A stretch of 64,000 nucleotides of DNA from UBA3839 sp902776985 (lineage in GTDB: Bacteria > Bacteroidota > Bacteroidia > Bacteroidales > Bacteroidaceae). The notes beneath the pieces are model-generated. The model saw nothing but the letters and a program-made list of their open reading frames with translations. It was not told the DNA's origin and ran no database searches. The position numbers were made by a program, and so were the translations under genes. Every line of letters begins with the position of its first letter. Within the stretch, counting starts at the first letter, position 1. The DNA is taken from NCBI GenBank assembly GCA_902776985.1, contig CACYSD010000003.1, forward strand, positions 31,905-95,904. The letters are read 5' to 3'. This document shows, piece after piece, positions 53,289 to 60,806 of the stretch.

Positions 53289-53378
53289 ATGCCAAACGGT
53301 AAAAAGAAAAAAAGACACAAGATTTCTACCCACAAGCGTAAAAAGAGACTGAGAAAGAATCGCCATAAGAGCAAGTAG
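53289..53378 (+). CDS. 29-residue very basic protein (AURKAIP1/COX24-like, ribosome-associated type)
   Basis: Codes for MPNGKKKKRHKISTHKRKKR then LRKNRHKSK and stop. More than half the residues are Lys, Arg or His. The pattern KRHK(I/M)xTHKRKKRxRKNRHK is that of the small COX24/AURKAIP1-domain proteins found next to HU and rng in Bacteroidota. Related mitochondrial and mycobacterial (bS22) proteins sit on the small ribosomal subunit, so a ribosomal role is inferred. It is short and easily missed by gene finders. Confidence 0.8.
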   Translation: MPNGKKKKRHKISTHKRKKRLRKNRHKSK

Positions 53379-53386
53379 AAATCAGT

Positions 53387-53484
53387 AAATTAAAAATTAT
53401 GAATTAAAAATGCGATTCAGCGTTTTACACTGAATGTTGTTATACAGTGGGTTGAGAGCGTTTTTAATTTGTAATTTTTAATTT
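53387..53484 (+). promoter_or_regulatory. long AT-rich hairpin in the rng leader
   Basis: A 27-base left arm (53387-53413) pairs with a 27-base right arm (53458-53484), with two adjacent mismatches and one G-U-type change. Inside is a second small stem CACTG (53428-53432) / CAGTG (53445-53449). It ends 22 bases before the rng start and fills the whole gap behind the tiny basic gene. Confidence 0.75.
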
Positions 53485-53505
53485 TTAATTTTAAATGTAT
53501 TGTAA

Positions 53506-55080
53506 ATGACCAGCGAACTAATCATTGACGCCCAACAGAAAGATGTGACGATCGCTCTTCTTGAAGACCAGCGTCTGGTGGAATTCCAGCGTGAGGATCA
53601 AGAATCAAAATTTGGCGTTGGCAATGTGTATGCGGCTAAAGTCAAGAAGATAATGCCGGCACTCAATGCATGTTTTGTTGAAGTAGGTCATGAACGAGAA
53701 GCATTTCTACACTATCAGGATCTTGGAACACAGTTCCTATCCCTGGAAAAGTATGTAAAACAAGTGGTGAGTGACCGCAAGCGTCTCGCACCATTGGACA
53801 AGTTGAAACGTCAGCCTGATCTTCCAAAAGAAGGTGAAATCCAAAACGTACTTGAAGTAGGTCAGGAGATATTAGTACAGATTACTAAGGAACCCATTTC
53901 AACTAAAGGACCACGACTCACTGGCGAAATTTCTTTTCCCGGACGCTATTTGGTTCTCATCCCCTTTGATGATAAAGTTTCAGTTTCATCCAAAATCAAA
54001 TCATCAGAGGAACGTGCACGTCTGAAACAGCTTGTACAGAGTATCAAGCCCAAGAATTTCGGCGTCATCGTACGCACCGTAGCCGAGGGAAAGAGAGTCG
54101 CTGAACTTGATAAGGAGTTATCAATACTTGTAGATAGCTGGAATGATTGTATTTCCAAATTGCAGAAGGCTATGGAACTGCCAGCTATAACTCATGAGGA
54201 AACCGGACGTACAGTGGCTCTGCTACGCGACCTCTTCAATCCTTCCTACGAGACTATACATGTCAACAACGAAGATGTATATAAGGAAGTCAAGAAATAT
54301 GTGTCGCTCATAGCACCCGACAGAGAGAAGATTGTCAAGCTCTACACAGGAAAACTTCCTATTTTTGACAATTTCAACGTAACTAAGCAAATCAAGTCTG
54401 GTTTTGGAAAAACGGTAAGCTGCAAGAAAGGTGCATACCTCGTCATCGAGCATACAGAGGCTTTGCATGTGGTAGATGTGAACAGCGGAAACCGAAATCG
54501 TGGAGTCGAAGGACAGGAAGCTAACGCTTTCGAAGTGAATATGGGTGCGGCAGAAGAATTGGCACGACAATTCCGTCTACGCGATATGGGTGGTATCATA
54601 GTCATTGACTTTATTGACATGGATACTGCGGAACATCGTCAGAAGCTCTATGAACACATGACGGAGTTGATGCGTAACGATCGTGCAAAGCATAACATAC
54701 TACCTCTTTCCAAGTTCGGACTGATGCAGATTACACGTCAGCGTGTGCGTCCGGCAATGGATGTTCTGGTAGAGGAAACTTGTCCTACATGCATGGGAAA
54801 GGGAACAATCAAGTCTTCGTTCCTCTTCACCGACGCACTTGAAAGCAAAGTAGAATATGCCGTTCGTCACATGGGCATTAAGAATCTGCGAATCTATGTT
54901 CATCCTTATGTCGCTGCGTATATCAGCAAGGGTATCCTTTCGATATACAGGAAATGGCAGATGAAATACGGATTGGGCATAAAGGTCATACCGAGTCAGC
55001 AATTAGCTTTCCTCCAATATCAATTCAAGGACGGAAAGGGCAACGAACTCAATATGACTGAGGAAATCGATACTAAGTAA
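53506..55080 (+). CDS. rng: ribonuclease G/E family endoribonuclease
   Basis: 524 residues, RNase G-like length with no long C-terminal scaffold. Visible: the S1 domain (GNVYAAKVKKIMPALNACFV), the 5' sensor region, the catalytic DVNSGNRN and IVIDFIDMD with the two Mg-binding Asp, and the zinc-link CPTCMGKG. It processes rRNA and decays mRNA. A 27-base-pair hairpin sits just upstream of its start, which recalls (but does not prove) autoregulation through the leader as in E. coli rne. Confidence 0.95.
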   Translation: MTSELIIDAQQKDVTIALLEDQRLVEFQREDQESKFGVGNVYAAKVKKIMPALNACFVEVGHEREAFLHYQDLGTQFLSLEKYVKQVVSDRKRLAPLDKLKRQPDLPKEGEIQNVLEVGQEILVQITKEPISTKGPRLTGEISFPGRYLVLIPFDDKVSVSSKIKSSEERARLKQLVQSIKPKNFGVIVRTVAEGKRVAELDKELSILVDSWNDCISKLQKAMELPAITHEETGRTVALLRDLFNPSYETIHVNNEDVYKEVKKYVSLIAPDREKIVKLYTGKLPIFDNFNVTKQIKSGFGKTVSCKKGAYLVIEHTEALHVVDVNSGNRNRGVEGQEANAFEVNMGAAEELARQFRLRDMGGIIVIDFIDMDTAEHRQKLYEHMTELMRNDRAKHNILPLSKFGLMQITRQRVRPAMDVLVEETCPTCMGKGTIKSSFLFTDALESKVEYAVRHMGIKNLRIYVHPYVAAYISKGILSIYRKWQMKYGLGIKVIPSQQLAFLQYQFKDGKGNELNMTEEIDTK

Positions 55081-55081
55081 T

Positions 55082-55119
55082 AAAAAAAGTGGTGAGTCAC
55101 ATCGACTCACCACTTTTTT
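55082..55119. terminator. bidirectional intrinsic terminator between rng and the phosphohexomutase gene
   Basis: GTGGTGAGT (55089-55097) pairs with ACTCACCAC (55105-55113), flanked by A7 on the left and T6 on the right. Confidence 0.88.
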
Positions 55120-55124
55120 GTTGA

Positions 55125-55214
55125 AGACCCCTCTAACTCCCGTCATGGGAGAACTTCACCATCCGGATGGCCCCCTCCTTTACGGGAGGGGTGCCCAGCG
55201 GGCGGGGTGGGTCT
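55125..55214. repeat. GACCC-bounded palindromic element, copy 1
   Basis: Starts AGACCCC and ends GGGGTGGGTCT. Inside are CTCCCGTCATGGGAG, CCATCCGGATGG and CCCCTCC...GGGAGGGG, each self-complementary. It follows the rng terminator in the convergent gap. Confidence 0.75.
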
Positions 55215-55218
55215 GCTT

Positions 55219-56958
55219 TTACACTCCTAAGTCCTTCAGCACCTGAGTAGCCTTGACGTCTGCTTTCTCGCAGGCAGCCTTGTAGTCGGCAGCGCTTGGA
55301 AGGTCTTCTGGAACTTCGAGGTAGAACTTGATCTTTGGCTCTGTACCTGAAGGACGAACACTTACCTTGGTGCCGTTCTCTGTGAAGTACTGAAGCACGT
55401 TGCTTGTGTCAGGCATCTGCATCTTGGTCTTGTTGCCCTGTGCGTCAGTCTGCTCAAGCAGTTTGAAGTCCTTGGAGAGAACTACAGGTGAACCGCCAAG
55501 CTGAGTAGGAGGATTCTTGCGGAAGTTCTCCATCATGGCCTTGATCTCGTCTGCTCCAGTCTTACCAGGCTTAACTACGTTGATGGCCTTGTTGTATGTG
55601 AAGCCGTATTCGTTGTAGATATTCATGAGCAGGTCGTAGAGAGTCATGCCGTTGTCCTTTGCCCAAGCTGCAATTTCGCAGATAAGACAGATACTTGCTG
55701 GGCTGTCCTTGTCGCGTACCTTATCGAATGGGAGGAATCCGAAGCTTTCTTCACCACCGCCGATGTACTTCTTCACACCTTCGTTTTCGCGGATAAGAGC
55801 TGCAATCCATTTGAATCCTGTGTAGCAGTCCTGGAGTTCCACACCGTTCTTGTCGGCAATGCGACGGATGAGTTCGGTGGTTACGATGGTCTTTACAAGG
55901 AATTCGTTGCCTTTGAGCTGACCGAGCTTCTTCTTGTTGGCGATGATATACCATGCAAACATCATGCAAGTCTGGTTGCCGTTGAGGATTTCCCATTCAC
56001 CATCGCTGTTGCGGCAAACGATAGCCAGACGGTCTGCATCAGGGTCGCTTGCAATAACAAGATCGGCATTGAGCTTAGTTCCCAGCTTCATGCCCAGTGT
56101 CATAGCCTCTGAGTTCTCAGGGTTTGGAGAAACCACTGTAGGGAAGTTTCCGTCGATAACCATCTGCTCCGGTACCACGTGGATGTTCTGGAAACCCCAG
56201 CTGCGAAGAGCCTCAGGAATGATTACTCTACCAGTTCCGTGGAGTGGGGTATAGACGATGTTGAGGTCTTTCTGTCGCAGAATCACATCCTGGTCAACCA
56301 TTGCTTCCTTCACAGCAGCAAGATAATCCCAGTCCATCTCTCCACCGATAATCTGGATAAGGTCTGGATTACCTTCCCACTTCACCTCTTCCATCTTCAC
56401 TGCATTTACCTCATTAATGATGCCAGTGTCGTGAGGAGCAAGCACCTGTGCACCGTCGTCCCAGTAAGCCTTGTAGCCGTTGTATTCCTTAGGGTTGTGG
56501 CTTGCAGTCACGTTCACACCAGCCACAGCACCGAGCTGACGGATGGCGAACGAAACCTCTGGAGTAGGACGGAGGCTCTCGAAGAGGAACACCTTGATGC
56601 CGTTTGCTGAGAAGATGTTTGCGACAGTCTCGGCAAACATACGTCCGTTGTTACGGCAGTCATGACCTACAACCACGCTCTTTCCTCCTTCAGGGAAAGC
56701 CTTGTTGATGTAGTTGGCGAAACCCTGTGTGGCAGCGCCCACGATGTACTTGTTCATGCGGTTAGTTCCTGCGCCCATGATGCCGCGCAGACCGCCTGTT
56801 CCGAATTCCAGAGTCTGGTAGAAAGCGTCGATAAGCTGTGATTTGTCTTCAGCCTCGAGCATAGCCTTTACTTCTTTTTTTGTCTCTGCATCAAACACAG
56901 GACTGGTAGCCCAAATCTGAGCTATCTCAGTGCATTTTTTCAAAAGTTCTTGATCCAT
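55219..56958 (-). CDS. phosphoglucomutase/phosphomannomutase family (phosphohexomutase)
   Basis: 579 residues, the long PGM2-like type. Visible: GTGGLRGIMGAGTNRMN, the phosphoserine loop TASHNPKEYNGYKAYW, the Mg site DPDADRLAI, the sugar loop GGGEESFGFL and the phosphate-binding RPSGTEPKIKFYLE. It interconverts sugar 1- and 6-phosphates and would feed both glycogen and nucleotide-sugar synthesis. The substrate (glucose, mannose or pentose) is not settled by sequence. Confidence 0.94.
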   Translation of the reverse strand: MDQELLKKCTEIAQIWATSPVFDAETKKEVKAMLEAEDKSQLIDAFYQTLEFGTGGLRGIMGAGTNRMNKYIVGAATQGFANYINKAFPEGGKSVVVGHDCRNNGRMFAETVANIFSANGIKVFLFESLRPTPEVSFAIRQLGAVAGVNVTASHNPKEYNGYKAYWDDGAQVLAPHDTGIINEVNAVKMEEVKWEGNPDLIQIIGGEMDWDYLAAVKEAMVDQDVILRQKDLNIVYTPLHGTGRVIIPEALRSWGFQNIHVVPEQMVIDGNFPTVVSPNPENSEAMTLGMKLGTKLNADLVIASDPDADRLAIVCRNSDGEWEILNGNQTCMMFAWYIIANKKKLGQLKGNEFLVKTIVTTELIRRIADKNGVELQDCYTGFKWIAALIRENEGVKKYIGGGEESFGFLPFDKVRDKDSPASICLICEIAAWAKDNGMTLYDLLMNIYNEYGFTYNKAINVVKPGKTGADEIKAMMENFRKNPPTQLGGSPVVLSKDFKLLEQTDAQGNKTKMQMPDTSNVLQYFTENGTKVSVRPSGTEPKIKFYLEVPEDLPSAADYKAACEKADVKATQVLKDLGV

Positions 56959-56993
56959 AATATGTTAGTTTTAAGAATTAAGTTCTAAAGTAT

Positions 56994-57034
56994 CTACTCC
57001 CCTCCATAACAGGGAGGGGCAAGGGAGTGGGTCT
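56994..57034. repeat. GACCC-type palindromic element, copy 2 (short)
   Basis: Core CCCCTCC (56998-57004) pairs with GGAGGGG; the right end is GGGAGTGGGTCT. It fills the gap between the dipeptidase stop and the phosphohexomutase start. Confidence 0.65.
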
Positions 57035-57035
57035 A

Positions 57036-58694
57036 CTACTTCATGAGGAATTTTTCTCCCGTTTCCTTAGCAACTGCTTCCCAGTAGCGGTCGGGATAGC
57101 TTGGACGGATGATTTTGCCGCCAAGACCATACTGTGAGCGGACGAATTTGTGATCGGCATCTTCCTCTTTCAACACCATGTCGTTGTGCTTCACTACGAG
57201 GTACTCGAAGAGTTCCTTCCAGTATTTCATCATGCTGTTGGCGCAAGTCTGGCTGTGTTCGGTCAGAATCTTTACAGCTTCGGCAGGATTGTTGTCGTAG
57301 GCGGTCTTAGCTCTCGTCTCCATAGTCATTTGCAGGTTGCTGAAGATATTCTCCGTCTCGTCAATCCAGCGACGCAGGTCGGGATACATCTTCTCGTAGT
57401 AAGGATAAACAATGTTGCTTACCGTATTGCAGAGCCAGTATGCCGATGCCCAGTTGAAAGTGATTTCGTCCTGCACACCCTCGATGCGCTGGAAGCACTT
57501 GGGAATATCTGTCACACAGCAATAAACAGGCACGTATGCAGTCATGTTGGCATCATCGTTGGTCCACCACACCACACCACCTATGGCATTTGGCAAGTAG
57601 CTGCGCATCTGTCCCACAAACGAGAAACCTGTCTGCTGAGTTGATGTAGGACGCTCTGTGAAGTATTTCTTTCCGTTAGCTGAGAAAGAGAGTGGAGAAG
57701 GGCGGTAAGGCATGTTGTAAGGACCGCTGCCCAGGTCGCTCTGCATGTCGAGAGCAGTACCTTCATAGTGGTCACGCATATCGTTCTTGATGTCCTGAAC
57801 ACTCACCTTCTGCTTTGGTTTCATGTAGAGAGGCATTTCCATGGTGAGATCCTCACCGTTGATGTAAGGCAGGAATTTGTCCATACCGTCCACGTGCTTG
57901 TTGAAGAACGACCATGCACGAGCGTCGCAGTAGCGGATTCCGCTGAAGTCGAGTGGACAGTATGCGTCGCGGAAAGAGAACTCAGAGTCTTTCTTGCCTG
58001 TGAAGAAACCCTTCTCGCGGGCGAACTTCACCACATCCTTGGCATAGATTACATTCTGCTTGTCCTTCATGTCGAAGCGTGTTATGCGGCTCTGGTTGGC
58101 GTGAGCGCAGATGCAGTCGTCGGGAATGCGGATGGCAACCCACACAGCACCCTTGCGGCCAGGACCCTTGCCCACCATTTCCATCACCCATGCCTCGTTC
58201 TTGTCGGCAATGGTGAAAGTCTCGCCCTCACTGTAGTAGCCGTATTTCGCCACGAGGTTAGTCATAATTGAGATAGCCTCGCGAGCCGATGTACTGCGTT
58301 CGAGAGCAATGTATATCAGCGAACCGTAGTCGATTAAGCCATTAGGGTCAGCCAATTCTTCACGTCCTCCGAAGGTCGTTTCGCAGATACTCACCTGGTG
58401 CTCGTTCATCTGTCCCACCACATTGTAGGTAACTGGCGCCTGGGGAATTTCACCAAGATACTTGTTTGTGTCCCATTCGTATATCTTGCGCATCTCGCCC
58501 GGAGCATGCTTGCCGCCCACGTGGCGGTACATATTTCCGTACATGCCGTAGCTGTCTGCGTTATAGCTTACTATCACGCTGCCGTCAGTCGATGCAGCTT
58601 TGCCCACAATAAAGTTTGTGCAGGCATTTGAGTGAAGAATGAAGAATGAAGAGTGAAGAATTAGTGCAAATGCAAAAATGAATAATCGTTTCAT
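57036..58694 (-). CDS. C69-family dipeptidase
   Basis: 552 residues. The mature N-terminus is CTNFIVGKAASTDGSVIVSY, whose Cys25 is the nucleophile exposed after cleavage. Further blocks are TFGGREELADPNGLIDYGSL, FTIADKNEAWVMEMVGKGPG and ANQSRITRFD. It is an N-terminal-nucleophile peptidase acting on dipeptides, exported here. The signal peptide (MKRLFIFAFALILHSSFFIL) is coded partly by a simple TTCTTCA-type repeat, so the export signal may derive from a repeat. Confidence 0.92.
   Translation of the reverse strand: MKRLFIFAFALILHSSFFILHSNACTNFIVGKAASTDGSVIVSYNADSYGMYGNMYRHVGGKHAPGEMRKIYEWDTNKYLGEIPQAPVTYNVVGQMNEHQVSICETTFGGREELADPNGLIDYGSLIYIALERSTSAREAISIMTNLVAKYGYYSEGETFTIADKNEAWVMEMVGKGPGRKGAVWVAIRIPDDCICAHANQSRITRFDMKDKQNVIYAKDVVKFAREKGFFTGKKDSEFSFRDAYCPLDFSGIRYCDARAWSFFNKHVDGMDKFLPYINGEDLTMEMPLYMKPKQKVSVQDIKNDMRDHYEGTALDMQSDLGSGPYNMPYRPSPLSFSANGKKYFTERPTSTQQTGFSFVGQMRSYLPNAIGGVVWWTNDDANMTAYVPVYCCVTDIPKCFQRIEGVQDEITFNWASAYWLCNTVSNIVYPYYEKMYPDLRRWIDETENIFSNLQMTMETRAKTAYDNNPAEAVKILTEHSQTCANSMMKYWKELFEYLVVKHNDMVLKEEDADHKFVRSQYGLGGKIIRPSYPDRYWEAVAKETGEKFLMK
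58630..58663. repeat. GAAGAATGA-type simple repeat inside the dipeptidase signal peptide
   Basis: Imperfect repeats of GTGAAGAAT/GAAGAATGAA run through the codons for LHSSFFILHS on the minus strand. Confidence 0.7.
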
Positions 58695-58830
58695 CTGTTA
58701 TTTGAGTTATATCATCGCGCTGAAGCGCTGGTTTCTTTAGGATTTATAAGGATTTATAAGGATTTTCTGAGATTTTCTTCAGATTTTTCGCGAAGCGAGT
58801 GAGTTCTTAAGTTCGTAATCCGCAGTAGGT

Positions 58831-58921
58831 AACTACTCCCCTCCATTTACGGGCAATCGCGCGTTCGCGTTCAAGCGATTGGTGTAGCGAAGCGGAAGGT
58901 GCCAGGCAAGGGGGTGGGTCT
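58831..58921. repeat. GACCC-type palindromic element, copy 3 (with insert)
   Basis: Left CTACTCCCCTCCAT, right GCAAGGGGGTGGGTCT, with an extra block of short GC stems (e.g. CGCGTTCGCG) between. The rest of 58695-58830 carries two GGATTTATAA copies (from 58739) and the hairpins GCGCTGAAGCGC and TTCGCGAAGCGA, with no gene. Confidence 0.7.
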
Positions 58922-58923
58922 CC

Positions 58924-59796
58924 TTATATCTTCAGTTTATTTGACCCTGCAGCTTTGAAGCTCATGTCGAGCCCCTTGACAGAGTGGGTGAGTGCACCGA
59001 AGGATATGAAGTCCACACCAGCCTTGGCATAGGGAATCATCGTGTCGAAAGTGATGCCGCCGCTCGATTCAGTCTCAGCACGTCCGGCAACCAGTTCCAC
59101 AGCCTTCTTCGTGTCCTCTGGAGTGAAGTTGTCGAACATGATGCGGTCGCAACCCTCGGCAAGAGCCTCGTTCAGCTCCTTGAAGTCGCGCACCTCACAT
59201 TCAATTTTCAGGTCCTTGCCCTTAGCCTTGCAGTAAGCCTTTGCACGGCTTATGGCATTGTGTACGCCGCCGCAGAAATCGATGTGGTTGTCTTTCAGCA
59301 GAATCATGTCGAAGAGACCGATGCGGTGGTTCATACCTCCGCCAATCTTCACAGCCTCCTTCTCCAGCATACGCATACCTGGAGTCGTCTTGCGTGTGTC
59401 CAGCACACGAGTCTTCGTGCCGGCGTCAATAAGTGCCTGCTGGTATTTGTGAGTCATCGTGGCGATGCCCGACATACGCTGCAGGATGTTCAGCATCAGG
59501 CGCTCCGTCTGCAGCAGGCTCTGTTCCTTTCCCTTCACGCTCATCACAATGTCACCAGGCTTCACATGGGCACCGTCCTCGATATACACCTCTACCTCCA
59601 TCGATGGGTCGAAGCGGTGGAATACCTCCTTGGCTATCTCCACACCGGCAAAGATACCCTCCTCCTTGATCAAGAGTTTAGACTCGCCCATTGCGTCCTC
59701 GGGGATGCAGCAAAGCGTTGTATGGTCACCGTCGCCAATGTCTTCGGCGAAAGCCAGGTCAATCAACCTGTCGTTAAGTTCTTCAACTGATAGCAT
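58924..59796 (-). CDS. nadC: nicotinate-nucleotide pyrophosphorylase (quinolinate phosphoribosyltransferase)
   Basis: 290 residues from the ATG at 59796 (MLSVEELNDRLIDLAFAEDI); the frame is open to 59859, but a full promoter lies there. Visible: EDIGDGDHTT, the TRKTTPGMRMLEK block, GGGMNHRIGL, LLKDNHID and the C-terminal GGITFDTMIPYA. It makes nicotinate mononucleotide from quinolinate. Ends next to palindrome copy 3. Confidence 0.96.
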   Translation of the reverse strand: MLSVEELNDRLIDLAFAEDIGDGDHTTLCCIPEDAMGESKLLIKEEGIFAGVEIAKEVFHRFDPSMEVEVYIEDGAHVKPGDIVMSVKGKEQSLLQTERLMLNILQRMSGIATMTHKYQQALIDAGTKTRVLDTRKTTPGMRMLEKEAVKIGGGMNHRIGLFDMILLKDNHIDFCGGVHNAISRAKAYCKAKGKDLKIECEVRDFKELNEALAEGCDRIMFDNFTPEDTKKAVELVAGRAETESSGGITFDTMIPYAKAGVDFISFGALTHSVKGLDMSFKAAGSNKLKI

Positions 59797-59829
59797 ATCT
59801 TGTATCTTATAATTATTTATTACAAATTG

Positions 59830-59860
59830 CAAAATTACAGAAAATAAGAAAATACGCAAA
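59830..59860 (-). promoter_or_regulatory. promoter of nadC
   Basis: Minus strand: TTTG at 59860-59857 and TAATTTTG at 59837-59830, spacer 19. This position also rules out the longer nadC start at 59859. Confidence 0.78.
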
Positions 59861-59924
59861 TTCTAACAGATATTTATTTCAATAACACCCTAAAAAAGTG
59901 TCTTTATTAAAAATTCGAGCTATA

Positions 59925-59971
59925 ATAAAACAATGTACTTCGCACTATTATTATTAGTACGAAGCACGTTG
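59925..59971 (-). terminator. terminator downstream of the HU-like gene
   Basis: CAATGTACTTCG (59931-59942) pairs with CGAAGCACGTTG (59960-59971) with two G-U-compatible changes; on the minus strand it is followed by TTTTATTAT. Confidence 0.65.
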
Positions 59972-59987
59972 TGTTTTAAATAAGATA

Positions 59988-60015
59988 ACCCACCCAATTG
60001 GGCGGGGTGGGTCTT
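59988..60015. repeat. GACCC-type palindromic element, copy 4 (minimal)
   Basis: CCCACCC (59990-59996) and GGGTGGG in the right part, ending GGGTGGGTCT at the HU-like stop codon. It could also act as the first terminator of that gene. Confidence 0.7.
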
Positions 60016-60447
60016 TTAATCACCTTCTCCAGGTACTGGATCAGGATCGTCGGCACTGGTGAGGATGTCAGCACCCAGTTGAGTGAGAGCGACGTCGTTG
60101 AGCTTGGTTCGCAAGTCGGTTGTCGGCTTGAAGATGATACGACGACGGTACACCTTCTTCGCTCCAGCCTCCTCCGCAGTAGCTGCAGCCTTGGCATTGA
60201 AAGACACTCGGAAGGTCCCCAGCTCCGGGACCTGGACTGGGTGACCCTTGAGCAGGTAGTTCTCAAACTCATTTACCACAGCATGCAGACCGGCAAAGAT
60301 AGTCGCCTTGTTGATGCCGCTGTTTCGTGCAGCAGCCTCAAGCAACTCGTTGCTTGTGATGCGAAGGTAATTCACTGGGGTAGTCAGGTAGGCTGACTCC
60401 TTCTTGAACGCAATGTTCCTCAGATTGCTCTTGATTACAATTGCCAT
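60016..60447 (-). CDS. HU-like DNA-binding protein (HU-HIG/Bvu_2165-like)
   Basis: 143 residues, longer than HU. It starts MAIVIKSNLRNIAFKKESAY; the HU-like core includes ELLEAAARNSGINKATIFAG and VQVPELGTFRVSFNAKAAAT, and an acidic/proline tail (DDPDPVPGEGD) closes it. This variant is common in Bacteroidota beside mobile elements and capsule loci. The start has a full GGAG ribosome site (AGAAAGGAGAAATTATTATG), unusual in the phylum. Its leader carries a GACCC-type palindrome. Confidence 0.87.
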   Translation of the reverse strand: MAIVIKSNLRNIAFKKESAYLTTPVNYLRITSNELLEAAARNSGINKATIFAGLHAVVNEFENYLLKGHPVQVPELGTFRVSFNAKAAATAEEAGAKKVYRRRIIFKPTTDLRTKLNDVALTQLGADILTSADDPDPVPGEGD

Positions 60448-60485
60448 AATAATTTCTCCTTTCTTCTCTTTAGATTAATAATATA

Positions 60486-60570
60486 AGACCTACCCCCAAC
60501 CCCTCCCGAAATGGAGTGGAGAACCCTCCGGATGGTTTTCTCCTCAGAACCGAGAAGTCAGATCGGGTCT
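60486..60570. repeat. GACCC-type palindromic element, copy 5 (in the HU-like leader)
   Basis: Left end AGACCTACCCCC, right end GATCGGGTCT. Inside are CCCCTCCCGAAATGGAG and CCCTCCGGATGG, the latter shared with copy 1. A promoter on its far side would transcribe it. Confidence 0.75.
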
Positions 60571-60584
60571 TTTTTTTATCACTA

Positions 60585-60616
60585 CAAATATACGAAATTT
60601 TTCTTTATTTTCCAAA
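60585..60616 (-). promoter_or_regulatory. promoter of the HU-like gene
   Basis: Minus strand: TTTG at 60616-60613 and TATATTTG at 60592-60585, spacer 20. The leader of about 130 bases contains palindrome copy 5. Confidence 0.75.
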
Positions 60617-60692
60617 CATTATCCCATTTATTTTCAGTGATTTAAGCAATTTTTTTCAATCTATTTCAGGAGATAAGCGAGCCTTCATTTTT

Positions 60693-60770
60693 GTCTTAAC
60701 ACAACAGTTCAATTAGTCTTAACACAACCGCTCAATTAGTCTTAAGACAACCGAATCTTTGTCTTCGTAG
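60693..60770. repeat. three 23-base direct repeats (iteron-like)
   Basis: GTCTTAA(C/G)ACAAC starts at 60693, 60716 and 60739 with an exact 23-base step. The first two copies continue into (G/C)(T/C)TCAATTA. A partial GTCTTCG lies at 60761 and an inverted TTGTGTTAAG at 60781. They are beside the primase gene's 3' end; the remainder of 60617-60692 shows nothing. Confidence 0.8.
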
Positions 60771-60806
60771 GACGACGCTTTTGTGTTAAGAGAAAATGTA
60801 GCCTCG

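Noticed and set aside
58984..59790. Long plus-strand open frame (268 codons) opposite nadC
   Set aside because: It mirrors the codon pattern of nadC, has no recognisable motif and no promoter.
59797..59859. Longer start for nadC
   Set aside because: A complete promoter (59830-59860) occupies this segment.
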